Assembly: GCA_019694755.1 (NCBI GenBank)
Contig: JAIBBI010000037.1
Coordinates: forward strand, 1-37,498
Source of the DNA: Gemmataceae bacterium
GTDB lineage: Bacteria > Planctomycetota > Planctomycetia > Gemmatales > Gemmataceae
Reading direction: 5' to 3'
Length of the DNA: 37,498 bases
Numbering within the stretch: the first letter of the stretch is position 1; every line of letters starts with the position of its first letter. Below are positions 14,423-22,712 of the stretch, one piece after another. The notes beneath the pieces were generated by a model. The model was not told the DNA's origin and did no database searches. It was given only the letters and a program-made list of their open reading frames with translations. The position numbers were made by a program, and so were the translations under genes.

Positions 14423-15496
14423 TCACGGCTCTCGTGTGAACAGAAGCTGCTGACCTGCCAACTTCGATTCCAGGACGTTGTTCAGAATCCGGTACGACCA
14501 CTGATCCTTCCCGAGGAAGGTGGCCGTGCCGGTCTCGACTTGCATCCCGGCCTGGTAGAAGGAGAGGGTGCCGCCCGCGTCCATGCGGTACGACCCACTT
14601 CCAAACCCCACAAGCTGTCGCTTCCCGTTCGGCCCCACCGCGTAGGTGGACTGCGAACATGTACCGCCCTTGTCGAAGCGGATGACCGTCACGCACTTCG
14701 CGCCGGCGACCGTGACCGGGGCCGACCACGACGCGCCGTCGAGCGATCCCACCGTCTTCGCGGAAGCACCCGCCGGCCGCCTGAACTCAGGCGAATCGGA
14801 ATCCTGAAGGAGCGTTTCGGCCGATCGGCGAAGCTCCTCGGCCAGCGCCTTGCACCGTTCGCCGTGCTTCCTGAGTCGTGCGGCAATGGCCCCGCGTTCC
14901 GCCTGGGTCATCGGGCCGACGGTCAGGGCTTCGAGGAGGCGTTCGAGGAAGAGGTTTCCTTCGTCGATGACGTCCGCCTTCGTCTCGGTCCCGGACGGCA
15001 TGCCGATCTTCCGGCCCCGCTCGGCCGCGGCCGTCGCCTTTCGCTCGTACGCCTTCGCAAGTTCCCGGTAGTCCTCTTTGACCTCTCCCGATTTCGCCTT
15101 GTCGGCGTGGGACTTGTAAAGAGCCGCCACCTCCCGGTAGTTCTCGGCCGCCTTGTTCAACGCGACCTGGAATCGATCCAGGTCGGTACTCATCTGCTTT
15201 CGGTCCGCCAGCAACTTCTTCGCTGACGTGAGAAGCCGACCGGCCTCGTCGCGGAGAAAACCGTCCGAGTCGGTTCGGTCCGCGACCGCAAAGTCCGCCT
15301 GACACTTGGCCAGGCGCTCCGCCATTTTTGTCCATTCCCGCTCGGCCTCGGTGAGGTGGCGGGTCGCCTCTTTCGCAAACTGAAGGGCCGGTTCCGGGAG
15401 CTTGTCGCCGGGGAGGTCGTCCCCGGCGAAGATTTCCCGCCCGCCCAAAGTCAGAACGCACACGGCGGCCAGGGCCGCCGCAATCGCTCGTCGCAT
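14423..15496 (-). CDS. Secreted helical protein with C-terminal beta domain
   Basis: 357 residues from ATG 15496, chosen because AAGGAG lies just upstream and a clean signal peptide follows (MRRAIAAALAAVCVLTLGGR, cut near IFAG). Residues about 35-230 are charged and helical, likely coiled coil (LTEAEREWTKMAERLAKCQA). The last 100 residues are beta-rich (SWSAPVTVAGAKCVTVIRFD, GSGSYRMDAGGTLSFYQAG), recalling a calycin-like barrel. No enzyme motif. It shares general plan with the next gene upstream and lies downstream of the kinase and vWA genes, suggesting an exported partner of that pathway. Confidence 0.7.
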   Translation of the reverse strand: MRRAIAAALAAVCVLTLGGREIFAGDDLPGDKLPEPALQFAKEATRHLTEAEREWTKMAERLAKCQADFAVADRTDSDGFLRDEAGRLLTSAKKLLADRKQMSTDLDRFQVALNKAAENYREVAALYKSHADKAKSGEVKEDYRELAKAYERKATAAAERGRKIGMPSGTETKADVIDEGNLFLERLLEALTVGPMTQAERGAIAARLRKHGERCKALAEELRRSAETLLQDSDSPEFRRPAGASAKTVGSLDGASWSAPVTVAGAKCVTVIRFDKGGTCSQSTYAVGPNGKRQLVGFGSGSYRMDAGGTLSFYQAGMQVETGTATFLGKDQWSYRILNNVLESKLAGQQLLFTREP

Positions 15497-15530
15497 GTGG
15501 TTACTCCTTGCCACCGGATGGTGGCGCATC

Positions 15531-15562
15531 AAAATGCCCTCCCTCTTGGCCGAGGAAGGGCA
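15531..15562 (-). terminator. Rho-independent terminator after gene 15582-16340
   Basis: On the minus strand the stem TGCCCTTCCTC / GAGGGAGGGCA (one mismatch) is followed directly by TTTTGATG. It lies between the two secreted-protein genes, so the downstream gene probably gets reduced read-through or has its own promoter. Confidence 0.55.
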
Positions 15563-15581
15563 CACGGGCTTATTCCACCCT

Positions 15582-16340
15582 TTACTTGGAACCGTCCCCG
15601 GCCTGGGAACCGGTCTTGAGCTTGTCCCGGAAGAGCTTGAGTTGTCGCTCCAGTTCGTCGGAGCGTTCCGTGTGCTTGCGGAGCACCGTCATCAACTCCC
15701 CGTAGCGGTCGCCGCCGCCGCCCGAGAGGCCCGGCAGCGCATCGAGCGTCTTGCAGAAGTCCTCCAGGAAGGTCAGCTCTTCACGCAGCAGTTCGGCTAC
15801 CTTTTTCGTGCCTTGTTCGAGACCCAAATCCTTGGACCGCTGCTCGGCTTTCGCCGCGAGTTCGTCCCAGATGTCGGCGCTCAAGAGGTAGCGCTGCTTG
15901 ATGACGGCGAACTTCATCGTGTCGGCCTTCTCCCGCATCGCCTTGCCGGCCGCCCGGTAGTACGCCGGGGCCTTTCGCAAGGTGTCGTCGAGGCCCTCGC
16001 TCGCTCGGCCCCACTTGTCGTGGAGGGCGAGAAGGCTTCGACCGCTCTCCGTGAGCTTCCCGCAATAGTTTCGGAACGCTTCCAGCGACTGCCCTTCCGG
16101 CAGCACGTTCAGGGAGGCGGGGTTGTACTGTTCGACGGCCTTTTGCAGTTTCTGGGTCACGTCGGCCCACGCCTGCTCGTCGCGGTCGAGTTTCTTCGCG
16201 GCCCGGGCCGCGAGTTCGAGTTCCGGTTCGGTGCCCGGTTCGGCCTGTTTTCCGGGAGCGGTGTCACCGGCCCGGATCGTCGAGCCGCCAAGTCCGATCA
16301 CAACCGTCAGAAGGGCCGCAACGGCCCGAAAACTTGTCAT
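15582..16340 (-). CDS. Secreted coiled-coil protein
   Basis: 252 residues from ATG 16340 (GAAGGAAAT upstream). Signal peptide MTSFRAVAALLTVVIGLGGS, cleavage near TIRAG. The mature protein is almost entirely helical and charged, e.g. DEQAWADVTQKLQKAVEQYN and GELMTVLRKHTERSDELERQ, with a Gly-rich break (LSGGGGD) near residue 205. It has the same layout as the first two thirds of the neighbouring secreted protein and may be a distant paralogue. Function unknown. It starts about 50 nt after the kinase-like gene and is probably cotranscribed with it. Confidence 0.7.
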   Translation of the reverse strand: MTSFRAVAALLTVVIGLGGSTIRAGDTAPGKQAEPGTEPELELAARAAKKLDRDEQAWADVTQKLQKAVEQYNPASLNVLPEGQSLEAFRNYCGKLTESGRSLLALHDKWGRASEGLDDTLRKAPAYYRAAGKAMREKADTMKFAVIKQRYLLSADIWDELAAKAEQRSKDLGLEQGTKKVAELLREELTFLEDFCKTLDALPGLSGGGGDRYGELMTVLRKHTERSDELERQLKLFRDKLKTGSQAGDGSK

Positions 16341-16390
16341 GGGTATTTCCTTCTTCGTAACAACTGAAACCAGGCAGCCCGACCATCGGG

Positions 16391-17617
16391 CTACCGTTGC
16401 TTCCGATTGAGTCGCTGGGCTTCTTTCCAAAGCCACGGCGTCTCTTCACCTTCCACTTCCCGCAGGGTTCCCTGATTCGTGGGACTGCCCGCGTTCCCCG
16501 GTCGCGGCGATTCCGTGCTTCTCGGCAAGCAGACGGCCGCGACGACGAGGAGGGTGACGACGAGGGCACACGCGGCCGTCGCCCACACATTTCGCGGCAA
16601 GCGAGTCACCGCCGACCGCAGCCGTTCGGGGACGACGACGAGGTTTCCTGCCCAGCCTCGTGGTCTGAGTACTCGGTAGTAGCAGTACCGGAGCCTCGCA
16701 CGGATCTCGTTCCACTCGACTTCTGCTTCGTCGAGCGCCCGGTGCCAGTCGTCCGCCGACGGGCGACAGGTCGGGTTCGCGTGCCCCGTCTCAAAACAGT
16801 CGCGTACGAGTCGCTGGATTCGAGGGGAGAGACTTTCGAGCGGCGGGGCCTGCCGTCGCGGCAGGTACGCACCGGTTCGCCGAGCGCTGTAGGGCCACTG
16901 GCCCTGGGCGATCCGCTGCGTCTGCGTTTGCCGCCCGGCCGTTCCCACATACCGCGCGGCGAACGGGTGGTTGCCGTCCATGAGGAGCAGGAAGATCAGC
17001 ACCGAAAGACCGAAAGCGTCGTGGTGTAGATTCCGGTCCACCTGACTGAAAGACATGCCGCTTTGGATGAGTTCCGGCGGCGTGAACTCGGGCTTGCCGA
17101 CCTGACAGCGGAAAAGCTCGCGTGGTGTTCGCACCTGGATCGAGTCCGTATCGACCACCGCCACGGATGCGTCCGGCCCGATGAGGACGTTGAACTCGTT
17201 GAGATCGCCGACAACGTACCCGTGCCGGTGGAAGGCGCTCACCGCGAGGGCGACGTTCTTCGCGGCGCGGAGCAGACAGGGATAATCGGCCCACCGGGGC
17301 CGCGTTCCGGGATGGGACACCGCGAAGAGCGATTCCTTGTCCCGCACATATGGCATGACGTAGCCGACGCACTCGCCCGTCCCGTTAAGGAGCCGGTCCT
17401 GCGGCCAGGCGATGACGGCCGGGGCGTTGCCCGCGACGACGGGCGGGTTGTCGAGCATGGCCCGGAGTTTCTCCGCCCGCTCGCGGGTCGGTTGAGTGAA
17501 CACCTTGGCGACCACACCCGGATCGCCGGAAACCGGGTGGATGCTCCCTTCTCCGCCGCGCTTGATCGCGGGGAGAAGGGAAACCTCGGTGCCCCTCCGT
17601 TCGAGGAGCAGCCGCAT
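16391..17617 (-). CDS. Membrane-anchored protein kinase-like protein (TerY/YegI-associated type)
   Basis: 408 residues. Kinase-like domain at about 15-300: glycine loop GGEGSI (21-26), VVAKVF with Lys38, catalytic loop YVVGDLNEFNVLI (D138, N143; the usual HRD is VGD) and VVDTDSIQV with D156-T-D in place of DFG, followed by GKPEFTPPEL as the activation-segment end. A single membrane helix lies at about 346-364 (ATAACALVVTLLVVAAVCLP) with a short tail, so the catalytic part probably faces the cytoplasm. It begins 3 nt after the vWA gene. This kinase subtype with a vWA protein and a PP2C phosphatase forms the TerY-P / YegI-YegK-YegL type signalling sets; no phosphatase is present here. Confidence 0.8.
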   Translation of the reverse strand: MRLLLERRGTEVSLLPAIKRGGEGSIHPVSGDPGVVAKVFTQPTRERAEKLRAMLDNPPVVAGNAPAVIAWPQDRLLNGTGECVGYVMPYVRDKESLFAVSHPGTRPRWADYPCLLRAAKNVALAVSAFHRHGYVVGDLNEFNVLIGPDASVAVVDTDSIQVRTPRELFRCQVGKPEFTPPELIQSGMSFSQVDRNLHHDAFGLSVLIFLLLMDGNHPFAARYVGTAGRQTQTQRIAQGQWPYSARRTGAYLPRRQAPPLESLSPRIQRLVRDCFETGHANPTCRPSADDWHRALDEAEVEWNEIRARLRYCYYRVLRPRGWAGNLVVVPERLRSAVTRLPRNVWATAACALVVTLLVVAAVCLPRSTESPRPGNAGSPTNQGTLREVEGEETPWLWKEAQRLNRKQR

Positions 17618-17620
17618 GGG

Positions 17621-18319
17621 TTACGCCTCCCCCCATCCGTCAGCGATGGGGCTCGTGAGCAGCGTCCGATCACCGATCTCCGTCCGGGACACGCGGGTCA
17701 GGCTCTGGCTGACCCAGCGGAACATGCGGGCGAAACTCAGCCCGCGCAGCTTCAGCGGCGGCCGTTTGGAGATGCGGGAGAGCCGCTGCATGTTGGCCCC
17801 CTCGACCCCCACCGCGAAGAACGCGATCCGTCGGCCGCGGTCCTGGGCGTCGGCCTGCCGAATGCGCTGAATCGCACTCTCCAGCACCTCGGCCGGGTCG
17901 GTGGGGTCGCCGTCCGTCACCATGAAGACCCACGGCTCGTAGCTGTCCAGGTCGCTCGCCTCGTAGCGAGCCTTTCGCTTCTCGACCAACTCGTAGGCGC
18001 GGAGGATGGCGGCACCCATCGGCGTGTCGCCGTCGGCCACAAGGACCGGCGGCTTGAACTCCGAGGGCAAGGCGAAGTCCTGTGCGACCTCGACCTTGCC
18101 GCCGAACGTGATGACCGCCAGTTCCACGCGGCGGGCGGCCTGTTCGTCTTTGAGCAATTCAGTCCGGATCGTGTCCAGGCCGGCGTTCAGTTCCTGAATC
18201 TTGTCGCCGCTCATCGAACCCGACACGTCGAGGAGCAGCACGCACGGCACACGCGGTTCCGGGTTGCCGTCGCGGAGCCGCGCGGCCGCACCCTTCACCA
18301 CCCGCAGTTCATCAGACAT
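17621..18319 (-). CDS. vWA-domain protein (TerY/YegL-like)
   Basis: 232 residues from ATG 18319 (AAGGGAAC upstream; a longer frame to 18337 has no better site). Almost all of it is one von Willebrand A domain: MIDAS motif VLLLDVSGSMSG (D31, S33, S35), T99 in DGDTPMGAA and D136 in VFMVTDGDPTD, so metal binding should be intact. The C-terminal part keeps ISKRPPLKLRGLSFARMFRW, a feature of the TerY/YegL branch. No signal peptide, so cytoplasmic. First gene of the vWA-kinase-secreted-protein unit. In related systems the vWA protein is a partner of the kinase and phosphatase in metal- or stress-linked signalling. Confidence 0.85.
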   Translation of the reverse strand: MSDELRVVKGAAARLRDGNPEPRVPCVLLLDVSGSMSGDKIQELNAGLDTIRTELLKDEQAARRVELAVITFGGKVEVAQDFALPSEFKPPVLVADGDTPMGAAILRAYELVEKRKARYEASDLDSYEPWVFMVTDGDPTDPAEVLESAIQRIRQADAQDRGRRIAFFAVGVEGANMQRLSRISKRPPLKLRGLSFARMFRWVSQSLTRVSRTEIGDRTLLTSPIADGWGEA

Positions 18320-18499
18320 GGTTTGTTCCCTTTGCAATTCATGGATAACGAGGGAGAGTGGGTGATCCGAAAGTGACCGGCAACGACCGGCCCAATCCCT
18401 TCGGACACCGGCCCCTCACTTGGCACTTCCCCATGAAGGCATTCACTCGTGGGAAAGCCTGGGGGGCAAAATGGAGTTGGATGTTGACGGGTTCGGAAA

Positions 18500-18538
18500 A
18501 CGAAACGACCCCCGGCTGCGGATTGCAGACGGGGGTCG
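18500..18538 (-). terminator. Rho-independent terminator
   Basis: Perfect 9-bp stem CGACCCCCG / CGGGGGTCG with a 15-nt loop; on the minus strand it is followed by TTTCGTTTTCC. It lies 40 nt beyond the stop of the small gene at 18578, closing the three-gene unit 19783-18578 and separating it from the vWA gene. Confidence 0.7.
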
Positions 18539-18577
18539 GGAATACTTGGGGCCGGCGAGCGTGTTCGCCGGTTTCGG

Positions 18578-18790
18578 TTACTTGTCCTTGACCGGCGGCA
18601 CGACAGGGCTGCTCGCGGGCGTCCGGTCGTCGCCCGTGACCTTAAACCGGATCGCACACCGCAGATCGTTCCAGCACATCGGGCCGCTGAAGGACTGGTC
18701 ACCAAAGACGACTGCGAACACTTCGGGTCGCTGTTTCCGGCACCAAGAGCAGGCCCCGGGGCCGTAGCTCTTAAACTGTACACTGATCAT
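18578..18790 (-). CDS. Small Cys-rich hypothetical protein
   Basis: 70 residues. ATG 18790 overlaps the upstream stop as ATGA, strong support for translation by coupling. The sequence MISVQFKSYGPGACSWCRKQ contains a CxxC, and a third and fourth Cys follow in GPMCWNDLRC. These four cysteines could bind one zinc ion. I know no named family. Last gene of a three-gene unit inside the transfer region. Confidence 0.65.
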   Translation of the reverse strand: MISVQFKSYGPGACSWCRKQRPEVFAVVFGDQSFSGPMCWNDLRCAIRFKVTGDDRTPASSPVVPPVKDK

Positions 18791-19278
18791 GGTAAAGCCT
18801 CGTTTCGCTGCAAATACTGGATAGGGATGACCTCGCCGGTCGCTCCACTGCTTGAGTCGGGGAGCGATCGGCCACCTGTCTCTTTCCGTTCGTTCGGTGG
18901 CATTGTGGGAACCTTTCGCATTACCTCAGAAGCACTCGCGCCGAATTCACGGACAAGTTGGTGGACCCGGGTCAGAAGGAATTCGAGGCTCCGCACGTCT
19001 CGCTCCGAGAGGACGAAGTCCACCAAATCCGGGCGATCGTCCGGATGCTCTTCCAGACAGGCCCCCTCTCCGCGACGCATCGCGGTGATGGCGTACCCGG
19101 CGAACGGTTTGTCATCGCAATGAATCGTCACGGCGTGCCGGGCACCTTGTTGGTGTTCCAGAGTCCCCGGCTCGACCAGACTGATGGCGATCCCCCAGCG
19201 ACCGGCGCTGAGGGTGCAAAGCTCTTCCACGGTCAACTCCTTCCTGCCGACGCCAATGAGGGACTGCCGGGCGGCCAT
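18787..19278 (-). CDS. Hypothetical protein
   Basis: 163 residues from ATG 19278 (MAARQSLIGVGRKELTVEEL). I rejected the open frame reaching 19368, which would overlap the upstream gene. The core reads GRWGIAISLVEPGTLEHQQG and AVTIHCDDKPFAGYAITAMR, followed by a helical part LVDFVLSERDVRSLEFLLTR. The C-terminal 40 residues are Pro/Ser/Gly-rich and probably disordered. No signal peptide. Family unknown. It sits between two other uncharacterised genes and overlaps the next by 4 nt. Confidence 0.65.
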   Translation of the reverse strand: MAARQSLIGVGRKELTVEELCTLSAGRWGIAISLVEPGTLEHQQGARHAVTIHCDDKPFAGYAITAMRRGEGACLEEHPDDRPDLVDFVLSERDVRSLEFLLTRVHQLVREFGASASEVMRKVPTMPPNERKETGGRSLPDSSSGATGEVIPIQYLQRNEALP

Positions 19279-19306
19279 GCCGCCCGTCCTTCTGTGCAGC
19301 CCCGCT

Positions 19307-19783
19307 TCACCGATAGAGTCCGCCCCGCAGTTCCCGTTTCGCCTCGCGGGCCAGCGGGGGTGTGACAAGGAACCACAAGCCGTCCGCCTGGATCGCGAGG
19401 GCGCTGGGCCGCCCCGGCTTTCGCCGCAGTTTCCGTTCGCGTAAGGGCCGGAGGCCGTGCCTCGCGCACAACCGCGGAACGGTTCCGCCGTCGTGAAGGC
19501 ACTGGCAGAGGGTGTCCGTGACCGACATCAGATGCAGCAGGTCGCCGATATCCAAGTCGGAGAGGGAGAACTCGAACAGGTCCACGTAGTCCAGAACGGT
19601 CGATCTATCGCTCGTATCCGCCGCGCGCTTCTGCTCGGGGCAGAAGCCGAAGCACATGATTTGCACACGGCCGCAGAAGATTTTCACCTGGAGGTCGAGT
19701 TCCGGATCCCCGAACGTCCCCGGTTCAATCTTCCTCACCGCGGCGGACCAGCGTCCGCCGCTTATCCTGAACATTGCTTTCAT
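19307..19783 (-). CDS. Hypothetical protein
   Basis: 158 residues from ATG 19783 with AGGGGAAA just upstream. It starts MKAMFRISGGRWSAAVRKIE and contains LDLQVKIFCGRVQIMCFGFC and VLDYVDLFEFSLSDLDIGDL, then a basic segment RPLRERKLRRKPGRPSALAI. The first half looks beta-rich, the second is basic and could bind nucleic acid. I do not recognise the family. First gene of the unit that ends at the terminator 18500-18538, 47 nt after the relaxase stop, so it may be read from the relaxase transcript. Confidence 0.65.
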   Translation of the reverse strand: MKAMFRISGGRWSAAVRKIEPGTFGDPELDLQVKIFCGRVQIMCFGFCPEQKRAADTSDRSTVLDYVDLFEFSLSDLDIGDLLHLMSVTDTLCQCLHDGGTVPRLCARHGLRPLRERKLRRKPGRPSALAIQADGLWFLVTPPLAREAKRELRGGLYR

Positions 19784-19812
19784 GCTTTCCCCTGGAATCA
19801 CTCGTGAATGCC

Positions 19813-19829
19813 CGGCGGGGTTCCCGCCG
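19813..19829 (-). other. Hairpin just after the relaxase stop
   Basis: CGGCGGG-GTT-CCCGCCG, 7-bp GC stem with a three-base loop, immediately beyond the relaxase stop codon. No T run follows. It may protect the 3' end of the relaxase message or weaken read-through. Confidence 0.35.
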
Positions 19830-19830
19830 C

Positions 19831-22377
19831 TCACCCGACTCGCTGCACCCGAACGGTGCGCGACGTCATCTGTTCCTTTCCCGGCCGCTCCAGGAGGTCG
19901 TGGGAAAGATTCTTCTGCCGGCTGTGCTCCAGTTGCTTGCACAGATCTCGCAGGTCGTCTCCCGCTTCCACCTTGTCGAGGAAGAACCGGGTGGTTCCCC
20001 GCGCCCGCGACGCCTGGACGTAGGACAACTCCCGGTCCTGGCCCGGACCGCCGAGCAGCACGTAGGCGTTCTCCGTGGTCGCGCCCTGGGCTTTGTGCGT
20101 CGTCAGGGCGTAGCCGAGCTTGAGGTGGGCGTAGTCCCGGACCGGCACCATCACGAGCTTCCCCCGGTCCAGGTTGACGGTCAGGAGTCCGTTCGCCACG
20201 TCCACCTCGGTAACGGTGCCGAGCGAGCCGTTCTGGACCCCGTACCGCTTCGAGTTGCGGGTAAACAGCACCCGGTCGCCGTGGTGGAAGACCGATCCCG
20301 CAACACTGAGGGACTGCTTTCCGAGCCCACCGGCCAGCGTCCGCTGCGTCTGCGCCTTCCGGTTGAGAAGCGAGGCGTCGGCGTTGCTGGACGCGAGAAT
20401 CAGATGGTCGCGCGGGTTGGCCGCGCCATCCCGCTTCCACCTGTTGATCAGCGCCCGCATCGCCTCGTGCCGGTCTTCCGTCACGGTGATCCAGCCGCGA
20501 CTCGCGTATTCCCGGAGGGCCGCCCGCGCCTCGCCCCCGGCAATCTGTTTGACCGCTTCTCGCGCCCACGGCTCCCGTTGGCGCCGGATCTCGGTAAGCG
20601 TCGCCCGCCCGAGCCGATTGCCGAGTGAACCGAATGGGCCGCCAGCATCGATCGCCTGGAGTTGCTTCTCGTCGCCGACGAGCACGAGGCGTGCCCCCGC
20701 CGCGAGAACCTTTTCGGTCAGTCGCTCCATCTGGCGGGTGCCGACCATGCCCGCCTCATCGACCACCAGCACGGCCTTGGGCGTGAGCCGGATCGGTTCG
20801 ACTGGCCAAGTGTTCTTGCCCAGCGCGGCCCTTCCCACCTGACGGGCGTGATCCTTGAGCGTGTCGAACGGCTCCCGGTCCAACTCGCCGCGGAAGCCGA
20901 CCTCGGGCATCCCGAGGAGTTTCGCCAACGTGTTGCTCCGGATCCCGGCCCCCTCTTCCAGCCCTTGAGCGGCTTTCCCGGAAAGGCAGGCCCCGTAGAC
21001 CTCGAACCCTTCGCGTTCAAAAGCTTCCCGCGCCGCGCGAAGCATGGAGGTTTTGCCGGTGCCGGCCAGGCCGGAAACAAGTTGGATCGAGCCGCCCGAC
21101 TGAGTGAGGTGGCGGAGGGCCTGCTTCTGCTCGTCCGCGAGTGGTCCTTCGACGGCCCGAATGGTTTTCTCGGCGAGCGGGGTCGAGGGGAGACTTTTGA
21201 GCGACTCCACCTGGCCAAGCAGCTTCTTCTCCATCGCGAGCATTTCCCGCGTCGTGTAGCGGATCTCCCCGTCCGACCGGCCGAGACAGACGAACTCCGG
21301 CGACCGGCTGAGTTCCTGCTTGATCATGTGGCGTAGTGCCGAGGCGGGAACACCCATCGTCTGGGCTTCCTCGGCCGCACGCCGCACGAGTTCGCGTTCG
21401 GGGAAGTGGCTCTCCTGCCGCGTGATCCGCTCGGCCGCGGCCCGGATGGAGGCCCCGACTCGCGCGGCCAAATCCTGCCGGGGTAGTTGCCGCCCCATGA
21501 GCGAGTTGACGTTCTCGGACGTGAAACCGTGCCGCCGGCCGACTTCCTGCCACTCGGGAAGGAGTTCGGCGCGCGGCAGGTGCTCCTTCGCTTGGCGTGT
21601 GGCGAGGGCCAACTTCGCCGCCGCTCGGGCTCCGGTCGCGCCGCGGTCCGCGAGCGCCTTCTCCACCTGCTCCCGCCGTTTCGAGAAGTCATCGGTCAGT
21701 TCGGCCGGGATCCCCTCGACCTCGAACCAACTCTGCCGCCGTTCGAGCACGACCCCCAGCCGCTTTTCAAGCTGGTTGGAAAGCTCGGCGCGGTACACGG
21801 CCCCGGCGGCGAGCTTGTGGGCGTAGAGCGGCTGGCTGAGGATCGTCCCGGTGGTCCCGTCCACGCGCACGCCGACGTTCAGGACGAGGCAGTGCGTATG
21901 AAGCTGGGGGTCTTGGGCTCGGCTCGTGCCGTGGTCGAACGCCGCGACGACCAGATTCGTCGGCTCCCTCGTCTGGCCGCCCCGGCCGCGCCGGGTGAAT
22001 GCTGCCGCGTCCTGAAGGTAGTCGAGCGCCTCGCGGACGGCCGCGGTTTGCGCCTCCTGGATCACTCGCCGCACGTCCGGATCGGCCTGCGACCAGAGTG
22101 CCGACACCGACTTGGGTGAACTGAACGTGAGGTCCCAGCCCGGTTGGTGTTTGAGACTGCCGGCTCCCTGAATCAGCGGCTGGGTGCCGTCTGAAGAGAA
22201 CCCGCGAAGAAGCTGCTTGAGTTCTGGTCCGCCGATCTGAGCGGTCAGCCCGAGACGCTCGGCCCCCTTGCCGAGCCACTGCCCCGGCGGCTCACCGCCT
22301 TTCAGGTAATAGTCGTCACGGGCGAGGGCCAGGTAGTAGTTGCCCTGACCCCCGGAAAGTGCCGCGATGGATAACAT
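19831..22377 (-). CDS. MobF-family conjugative relaxase-helicase (TraI/TrwC-like)
   Basis: 848 residues from ATG 22377 (MLSIAALSGGQGNYYLALAR). I chose this start because the catalytic tyrosine pairs (Y14/Y15 and Y23/Y24) follow directly and longer versions lack family character. The relaxase HUH site is FDHGTSRAQDPQLHTH with H149, H160 and H162. The second half is a RecD-like helicase: Walker A GLAGTGKT (about 436-443), VLVVDEAGMVG (about 536-546), VGDEKQLQ (567-574) and LTTHKAQGAT (758-767). It would nick the transfer origin, stay attached to the 5' end and unwind the strand. At 848 residues it is shorter than F TraI (about 1,750) but close to R388 TrwC (about 970). Confidence 0.93.
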   Translation of the reverse strand: MLSIAALSGGQGNYYLALARDDYYLKGGEPPGQWLGKGAERLGLTAQIGGPELKQLLRGFSSDGTQPLIQGAGSLKHQPGWDLTFSSPKSVSALWSQADPDVRRVIQEAQTAAVREALDYLQDAAAFTRRGRGGQTREPTNLVVAAFDHGTSRAQDPQLHTHCLVLNVGVRVDGTTGTILSQPLYAHKLAAGAVYRAELSNQLEKRLGVVLERRQSWFEVEGIPAELTDDFSKRREQVEKALADRGATGARAAAKLALATRQAKEHLPRAELLPEWQEVGRRHGFTSENVNSLMGRQLPRQDLAARVGASIRAAAERITRQESHFPERELVRRAAEEAQTMGVPASALRHMIKQELSRSPEFVCLGRSDGEIRYTTREMLAMEKKLLGQVESLKSLPSTPLAEKTIRAVEGPLADEQKQALRHLTQSGGSIQLVSGLAGTGKTSMLRAAREAFEREGFEVYGACLSGKAAQGLEEGAGIRSNTLAKLLGMPEVGFRGELDREPFDTLKDHARQVGRAALGKNTWPVEPIRLTPKAVLVVDEAGMVGTRQMERLTEKVLAAGARLVLVGDEKQLQAIDAGGPFGSLGNRLGRATLTEIRRQREPWAREAVKQIAGGEARAALREYASRGWITVTEDRHEAMRALINRWKRDGAANPRDHLILASSNADASLLNRKAQTQRTLAGGLGKQSLSVAGSVFHHGDRVLFTRNSKRYGVQNGSLGTVTEVDVANGLLTVNLDRGKLVMVPVRDYAHLKLGYALTTHKAQGATTENAYVLLGGPGQDRELSYVQASRARGTTRFFLDKVEAGDDLRDLCKQLEHSRQKNLSHDLLERPGKEQMTSRTVRVQRVG

Positions 22378-22418
22378 GGTCGCAACTCCGTTTGGAACAT
22401 TTTCGGTGTTCTTCACAA

Positions 22419-22712
22419 TCACGAAAGGTTGTCGCGCACGAACGCTTCCGCGTCCTCGACACTCGCCTTTCCGGCGTCGGCGAGGATGGCGACCAGCCCG
22501 ATCTTCCACCGGCTGTCGAGCAGCAGGACGAGCTGCCTGAGTTCGCGCACCTCCTGAAGGAGGAGGCGCACCTTTTCATCGTTGAGCCCTTCTTCGGTGA
22601 TCTGCCGGAGGCATTCGCTTCTGGTGACACTGCGAGTCTTCGCCTCGTCGTCGAGGCGTTTCAAAAGGGGCGGCTTCAGCCGGACCCCCACCGTCGTTGT
22701 GCTTTCCTTCAT
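22419..22712 (-). CDS. Ribbon-helix-helix accessory (CopG/MobC-like) protein
   Basis: 97 residues from ATG 22712 (GGGGGAACC just upstream; an in-frame ATG at 22736 is less well placed). The start TTTVGVRLKPPLLKRLDDEA, followed by KTRSVTRSECLRQITEEGL, is a ribbon-helix-helix domain. A helix EKVRLLLQEVRELRQLVLLL then probably mediates oligomerisation. Encoded 41 nt upstream of the relaxase in the same direction, it is placed like the TrwA/TraY/MobC proteins that bind the transfer origin, help the relaxase and repress their own operon. Confidence 0.8.
   Translation of the reverse strand: MKESTTTVGVRLKPPLLKRLDDEAKTRSVTRSECLRQITEEGLNDEKVRLLLQEVRELRQLVLLLDSRWKIGLVAILADAGKASVEDAEAFVRDNLS

Noticed and set aside
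19279-19368. Longer start for the gene ending at 18787
   Set aside because: It would overlap the end of the 19307-19783 gene, and the added residues are Arg/Gly-rich.
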